From Chlamydiota bacterium (GTDB taxonomy: Bacteria; Chlamydiota; Chlamydiia; Chlamydiales; SM23-39), in contig JAJFMM010000016.1 in assembly GCA_021772165.1 (NCBI GenBank), positions 1 through 10,057 of the forward strand: a stretch of DNA of 10,057 bases. The letters run 5' to 3'. Below the pieces are notes generated by a model. It did not search any database, was not told the DNA's origin, and saw only the letters and a program-made list of their open reading frames with translations. A program made the position numbers and the translations under genes. Of the stretch, positions 8,201 through 10,057 are shown in pieces; position 1 is the first letter of the stretch, and each line of letters starts with the position of its first letter.

Positions 8201-9607
8201 TTAAAGATCCCTAAAGTAGGCAGAAAGGACCATTTTTTCCATTTAGGTGGACATTCGATTGCCGCGGCGCAACTCTCTTCTCTTGTAAGTACAGAGTTTG
8301 GTGTTCAAGTTCCAGTCGGCCTGATCTTCGAAGATTCGATTTTGGAAAAATATGCTAAACAAATAGAGAAGTTGACAATGCAAACAGATGGCAAACAAGC
8401 GATTACAACGCGAGAATTATTCTGGATCTGGCGCAATCGCGAGTCTGTATTGGATCCTATGATCCAACCGGAAACTCCAGCGCCTGAACCGTATCAATAT
8501 GAAAAGCCCAAGAAGATTTTTCTCACTGGAGTCACTGGATTTGTAGGGGCTTTTTTCTTGAAGGATCTAATCGAAAATACGGACGCAAAAATTGATTGCC
8601 ACGTGCGTGCAAAGAATGAAAAAGAAGGGCTGGCCCGTATCAAGGAAGTGATGGAGAAATATCTGCTCTGGAAACCTGAATATGAGAAAAGAATAGGAGT
8701 AGTTCCTGGAGACTTAGAAAAGGAGCTCCTAGGGATAGAGGCAAAACGATTTGAATCTCTGGCAGCTGAGATCGATTCGATTTTCCACATTGGCGCCTTT
8801 GTAAACCATGCTTTGCCCTATCAAAAATTAAGAGCTGCAAATATCCTCGGAACTCAGGAGGCACTCAAACTTAGCTGCAAAACTCGCACCAAGCCGTTTC
8901 ACTTTATTTCTACAGTGGCAGCTGTAGCCATCGAATCTAATATACCCATTAAAGAAGATATAGATCTTCGAGAATGTAAAGACCTCTTCAATGGCTACGC
9001 GCAGAGCAAATGGGTGGGAGAAAAGTTAGTGATGATCGCTCGCTCAAGAGGGCTTCCGGCAAGTATCTATCGTTTAGCTAGAGTTAGTGGAGATTCTCGC
9101 TTGGGCTCAGGACCTACAGGTGATTTCCTATGGCGAGTAGTTCAAGCTTCTCTGCGATTGCAAATGGCACCCCAAATCGACTATAGCGAAGACGTAACTC
9201 CTGTTGATTATATCTGCGAAACCCTGAGAGTGATTTCTACAAAACCCGAGGAGATCAATAAGCAATTCCATCTTCTCAATCCACAATCCTACTGCTACAA
9301 AGACGTGTTCAACCTATTAAAACAGCTTGGCTACCCACTCGAAATGACCGACTTTCAAACTTGGCGCCAAACTCTCGTTAAAACAGCGATAGATACAGGC
9401 GAAGAAGAGCTGAGAGCCCTCATGCCTCTTTTTGCCGAAGTGGATCTTTCTCAAGCCGGAGATCCTCTCTCGTTTGCCTACGACCATGTCACAGAAGCCC
9501 TCAAAGGAACCGACGTGAACTGCCCAAAAGTCGACGAGGCACTCTTTAAGAAGTACATCGACTACTATGTGAATACAGGCTTTCTACCCCCCTACCCCAA
9601 TGGATAA
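2249..9607 (+). CDS. Bimodular nonribosomal peptide synthetase with reductive release (C-A-PCP-C-A-PCP-TD)
   Basis: This 2452-residue assembly line should join two amino acids and release the product reductively. Domains: C1 about 7-430 (HHLIVDG 135-141, catalytic H136); A1 446-940 (NYTSGSTGKPKG 595-606, FD at 640-641, YLSGD, K934 in NQKIDRKALP); PCP1 956-1025 (LGGDS, phosphopantetheine site S987); C2 1040-1465 (HHIIFDG 1167-1173, H1168); A2 1478-1955 (NYTSGSTGRPKG 1613-1624, D1659, K1948); PCP2 1968-2045 (LGGHS, S2003); and a thioester reductase 2085-2452 with the NAD(P)H loop GVTGFVG 2094-2100, S2221/T2222 and Y2250xxxK2254. All catalytic residues are present. C1 before the first A domain, with no upstream module nearby, suggests N-acylation of residue one. 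The reductase and the absence of a thioesterase predict an aldehyde or alcohol. C2 looks LCL-type and no epimerase is present. Pocket residues read by eye against GrsA are DPYLLGAVVK for A1 and DAALAGAVCK for A2. Their AV(V/C)K ends recall Phe/Tyr/Trp codes, but the substrates are uncertain. The stop overlaps the next gene by 8 bases. Confidence 0.95.
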   Translation: MGNLTRPLSNIEKRLRTASLMDEGWATYNQPMTFQLKGNLDLAQLEKALQSLTEIHPELRSTYLEKEVRVEEKVVLPLIKKDFHHISDEKARLQEAIRFMEKEAREPIDLLSPPLMRAHLADLGGNSWILQLNWHHLIVDGHSISVFLQQLSDLYNDRPIEKNQLGTETETISCELNESLDYWKKTLEGAHFSLELPKTSETPNDNHRKGSFVNTVLDPELSKQFLAYSQEKKNTPFRCMMAAFSALLYRYTGQEDFIIGYPIDLRKNAEEKSLGLFINNLPMRFSCDSKTSYSDLLTQVSQARRSSKAHQACPFEEIARVMGSEVVHLRQPLFNVSFELENFSAEFLDLEDIFCEELIVDTQTAKFDLSLKAYVEKSGVRLYFEYATGLFSKEFIERMVKNFRILLKGLLDHPEESISKQPLLTEEEHYQVLTLGQGALSNYPRDSHVVELFEKQVKDAGSREALHSSEKSLKYEELNLKANRLARYLQSLGVKKGDFVGISLLRSVDLIVGILGIVKAGAAYVPIDESYPPERKQYMLEDSKIEVLLTQQSLESSFSGVSKIVTLDKTDPSWETLSSENLGVSLLPEDKLCMNYTSGSTGKPKGVAILHRGAVRLVKNTDWIQVSPEDRFLHIANISFDPLTYEVWGSLLNGASLIVYPPGRLALAELKEFIAKERITSALFTARLFTLLADEADLESLQGMKEILSGGEAMSLAAAKKLSERLPKCRIVNAYGPTENSVVSTFYPIHPEELKKGATVPIGRPIANSGVYLLDRNRQLVPFGAAGELVCSGDGIAGGYWERNELTSEVFLPDPFSLRSNSKMYLSGDLVRFLSDGNLEYLGRMDNQIKIRGFRIELGEIEETIKHFPKVIDSIVLVIEETPGDKKLVAYVETGKETLNEDDLRSAASKELPGYMVPSFFVLMEKFPVTPNQKIDRKALPSPVVGKKGKAAFKTATEKAIAAIWSKILHVEHIAPDDHFFKLGGDSIHAMQVISHLEKELQIDISIDQLFKYPVLSEFASQTEKGGSSKEKIPKRKVHSPIPLSLNEESLWLLEKFQPGSLAYMLPFAFRIEGTVDVKRLKVSLEKILQRHEALRTRFIEKNGNGLQSIEKQCSDAFIELQLNEKEGLEFIRKQAAVGMDLTQLPLLQIHIIKVQSDLYLVLFRAHHIIFDGWSAGVFFQEWTATQPLPDLPIQYGDFSEWQREFLQTEDAINQLDYWKNQLSGAPELFELPWDKPRLSQFSGKGDCAKLEFSEELSRSLIEAAKQQGVTAFVLLIAAYKVLLYRYSGKEDILIGTPFANRNRAELEPLIGFFVQMLAIRSNITGDFSEFVQQVNLTMSDAYQNGDIPFEKIVYELNPTRNPSYNPVFQVGFGLENIADTSIDLEGAKVKEIALESKVAKFDMHLTMKEVEGKFRCYLEYCTDLFEKQTCQSMLRHFETLLRGIVENPKEKIALIPLMKKVEQRQITVEWNDTTAPYPRDESIPSLFEKIVAELPERAAMRFLGEEMTYRQLNEKSNQFAHYLQEQGVKKGDFVGISLDRSFELIIGLLGILKAGAAYVPIDGAYPAERQEFMIENSGIRAHVKQEMFAAMKTESTENLGLEVGPLDLAYINYTSGSTGRPKGVEVPHRGVIRLIKNSGFFEPTPQDRVLNMASISFDATTAEIWGALLNGACLCIFPQKKLSLDELGTFLVNEKITYGLFTARLFNLLVEQQLSSLKQMKCMASGGEAMSVYHSKIAFEALPNCQLVNAYGPTENSVCTTFYVIHDLSKIEQNVPIGRPINNTTVYVLDANRQPVPVGVHGELYTGGDGLAKGYLKRPDLTDEKFLPNPFGEGKLYQTGDLVKFLPDGNLVYMGRIDNQVKIRGFRIELGEVEDVLRHYEKLADCIAMAREDVPGEKHLVVYVEPKMGENLTKEEINDYAASKLPKYMVPSFFIVLDKFPVTANGKIDRKALPSPIEALESRAFDPPQTPIEQVIADTWSALLKIPKVGRKDHFFHLGGHSIAAAQLSSLVSTEFGVQVPVGLIFEDSILEKYAKQIEKLTMQTDGKQAITTRELFWIWRNRESVLDPMIQPETPAPEPYQYEKPKKIFLTGVTGFVGAFFLKDLIENTDAKIDCHVRAKNEKEGLARIKEVMEKYLLWKPEYEKRIGVVPGDLEKELLGIEAKRFESLAAEIDSIFHIGAFVNHALPYQKLRAANILGTQEALKLSCKTRTKPFHFISTVAAVAIESNIPIKEDIDLRECKDLFNGYAQSKWVGEKLVMIARSRGLPASIYRLARVSGDSRLGSGPTGDFLWRVVQASLRLQMAPQIDYSEDVTPVDYICETLRVISTKPEEINKQFHLLNPQSYCYKDVFNLLKQLGYPLEMTDFQTWRQTLVKTAIDTGEEELRALMPLFAEVDLSQAGDPLSFAYDHVTEALKGTDVNCPKVDEALFKKYIDYYVNTGFLPPYPNG

Positions 9608-9953
9608 GCTCCTCCCACAACTAAGAAAGATCTGCAGCTCGATTGCACGGGGCAAACGCGACTATGTTAAACAGCTGGAAGCGCTCACCCTTGAAGGAGA
9701 GCACCCCAAAGAGATCAGCGACTTAGCAGAAAGCTTCAGCTTGATGCTGATCAAGCTAGAGGTTAGAGAGCATCAACTGCAAGAGGCCCTTGAAGAGCTA
9801 AAGAGTAAAAACGACTCTCTCAGAAAAAAAGTCCATATGCTTGAGATCAATATTGATCAGATCAAAAAAAAGAAGGACATTGTCGATGTAGCTCAAAGCA
9901 AATTCTTTAAGGAGATCAAAAAAAAGGCAAAAGAGCGCAGAAAAAAAGAATGA
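9600..9953 (+). CDS. HAMP-like soluble coiled-coil protein in the NRPS operon
   Basis: This is a 117-residue cytoplasmic protein without signal peptide or membrane helix. Residues 5-60 follow the HAMP plan: an amphipathic helix (QLRKICSSIARGK, Gly18 ending it), a connector, then KEISDLAESFSLMLIKLEVR (37-56) with the typical Glu38 starting the second helix. A long charged coiled coil follows (57-90), then a basic tail with a SKFFKEIKKKAKERR segment (100-114). The tail resembles the ends of coiled-coil signalling proteins I recall from other bacteria; that is memory, not a search. HAMP modules usually relay signals in membrane receptors and cyclases, so a free-standing one is unusual. There is no Shine-Dalgarno. 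The start lies inside the NRPS 3' end (8-base overlap), so it depends on ribosomes finishing the NRPS. Its stop overlaps the next start (ATGA). A scaffold, dimeriser or regulator of the synthetase is possible but unproven. Gene real: high; HAMP-like: moderate. Confidence 0.82.
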   Translation: MDKLLPQLRKICSSIARGKRDYVKQLEALTLEGEHPKEISDLAESFSLMLIKLEVREHQLQEALEELKSKNDSLRKKVHMLEINIDQIKKKKDIVDVAQSKFFKEIKKKAKERRKKE

Positions 9954-10057
9954 AAGAGATCCTGCTTTTAGAACAAAGTCAATCAGCTCCTCCCTCCCTC
10001 ACGAACAACTCTATCCATATCTGGACCTCTCTCTATAGATCCATCCCATCGGAGTCG
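9950..10057 (+). CDS. Probable Sfp-type 4'-phosphopantetheinyl transferase (N-terminus only)
   Basis: The first 36 codons of a gene run off the right edge. The ATG overlaps the preceding stop as ATGA, and the frame is open to the last base. The segment APPSLTNNSIHIWTSLYRS matches the usual N-terminal pattern of Sfp/HetI-type transferases: a proline-rich lead, then a strand of the form (V/I)H(V/I)W followed by a Leu. These enzymes transfer phosphopantetheine from CoA to the PCP serines, here S987 and S2003 of the NRPS. Such an enzyme next to an NRPS is common and functionally expected, which adds support. The diagnostic Mg-binding motifs (GxD and WxxKEAxxK) lie beyond the window, so the call rests on the N-terminus and context. 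Confidence 0.6.
   Translation, partial: MKEILLLEQSQSAPPSLTNNSIHIWTSLYRSIPSES

Overview
The window reads as a piece of a Gram-negative bacterial chromosome with moderate GC content. It holds the tail of an energy-metabolism operon, a small disulfide-bond cassette, a lone membrane protein on the opposite strand, and the start of a nonribosomal peptide biosynthesis operon that runs off the right edge. The periplasmic-type DsbB, the N-ATPase-type gamma subunit and the codon usage would fit an environmental chlamydia (Parachlamydiales-like) or a comparable host-associated bacterium. No marker gene in the window proves this, so the taxonomy is a weak inference.

Left part (1-1025): the window opens inside the 3' end of a rotary ATPase gamma subunit, probably of the alternate Na+-type F-ATPase (N-ATPase), in whose operons gamma is the last gene. 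Next come a 53-residue two-helix membrane protein (DUF5993-like) and dsbB, joined by an ATGA stop/start overlap. Right after dsbB, and supplying its stop codon, lies a decayed copy of part of the gamma gene's 3' end, so the dsbB cassette sits between two direct repeats. This suggests a duplication or insertion at the end of the ATPase operon.

Middle (1026-2242): a DUF389-family membrane protein is encoded on the minus strand, convergent with dsbB. It is followed by a 335-base gap with coding-like, interrupted minus-strand frames that may be gene debris. The gap must also hold the upstream control region of the plus-strand biosynthetic operon.

Right part (2249-10057): one gene encodes a complete bimodular NRPS with the order C-A-PCP-C-A-PCP-TD, where TD is an NAD(P)H-dependent thioester reductase. 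All core catalytic motifs are present. A condensation domain in front of the first adenylation domain, and a reductase in place of a thioesterase, predict an N-acylated dipeptide released as an aldehyde, or as an alcohol or cyclised imine/pyrazinone derived from it. The NRPS stop overlaps the start of a 117-residue HAMP-like coiled-coil protein by 8 bases. That gene in turn overlaps by ATGA a truncated gene whose N-terminus resembles Sfp-type 4'-phosphopantetheinyl transferases, the enzymes that activate PCP domains. The three genes look like one translationally coupled unit: an assembly line, a small signalling or scaffold-like protein, and the carrier-protein-activating enzyme. No tRNA, rRNA, CRISPR array, insertion sequence or convincing intrinsic terminator was seen.
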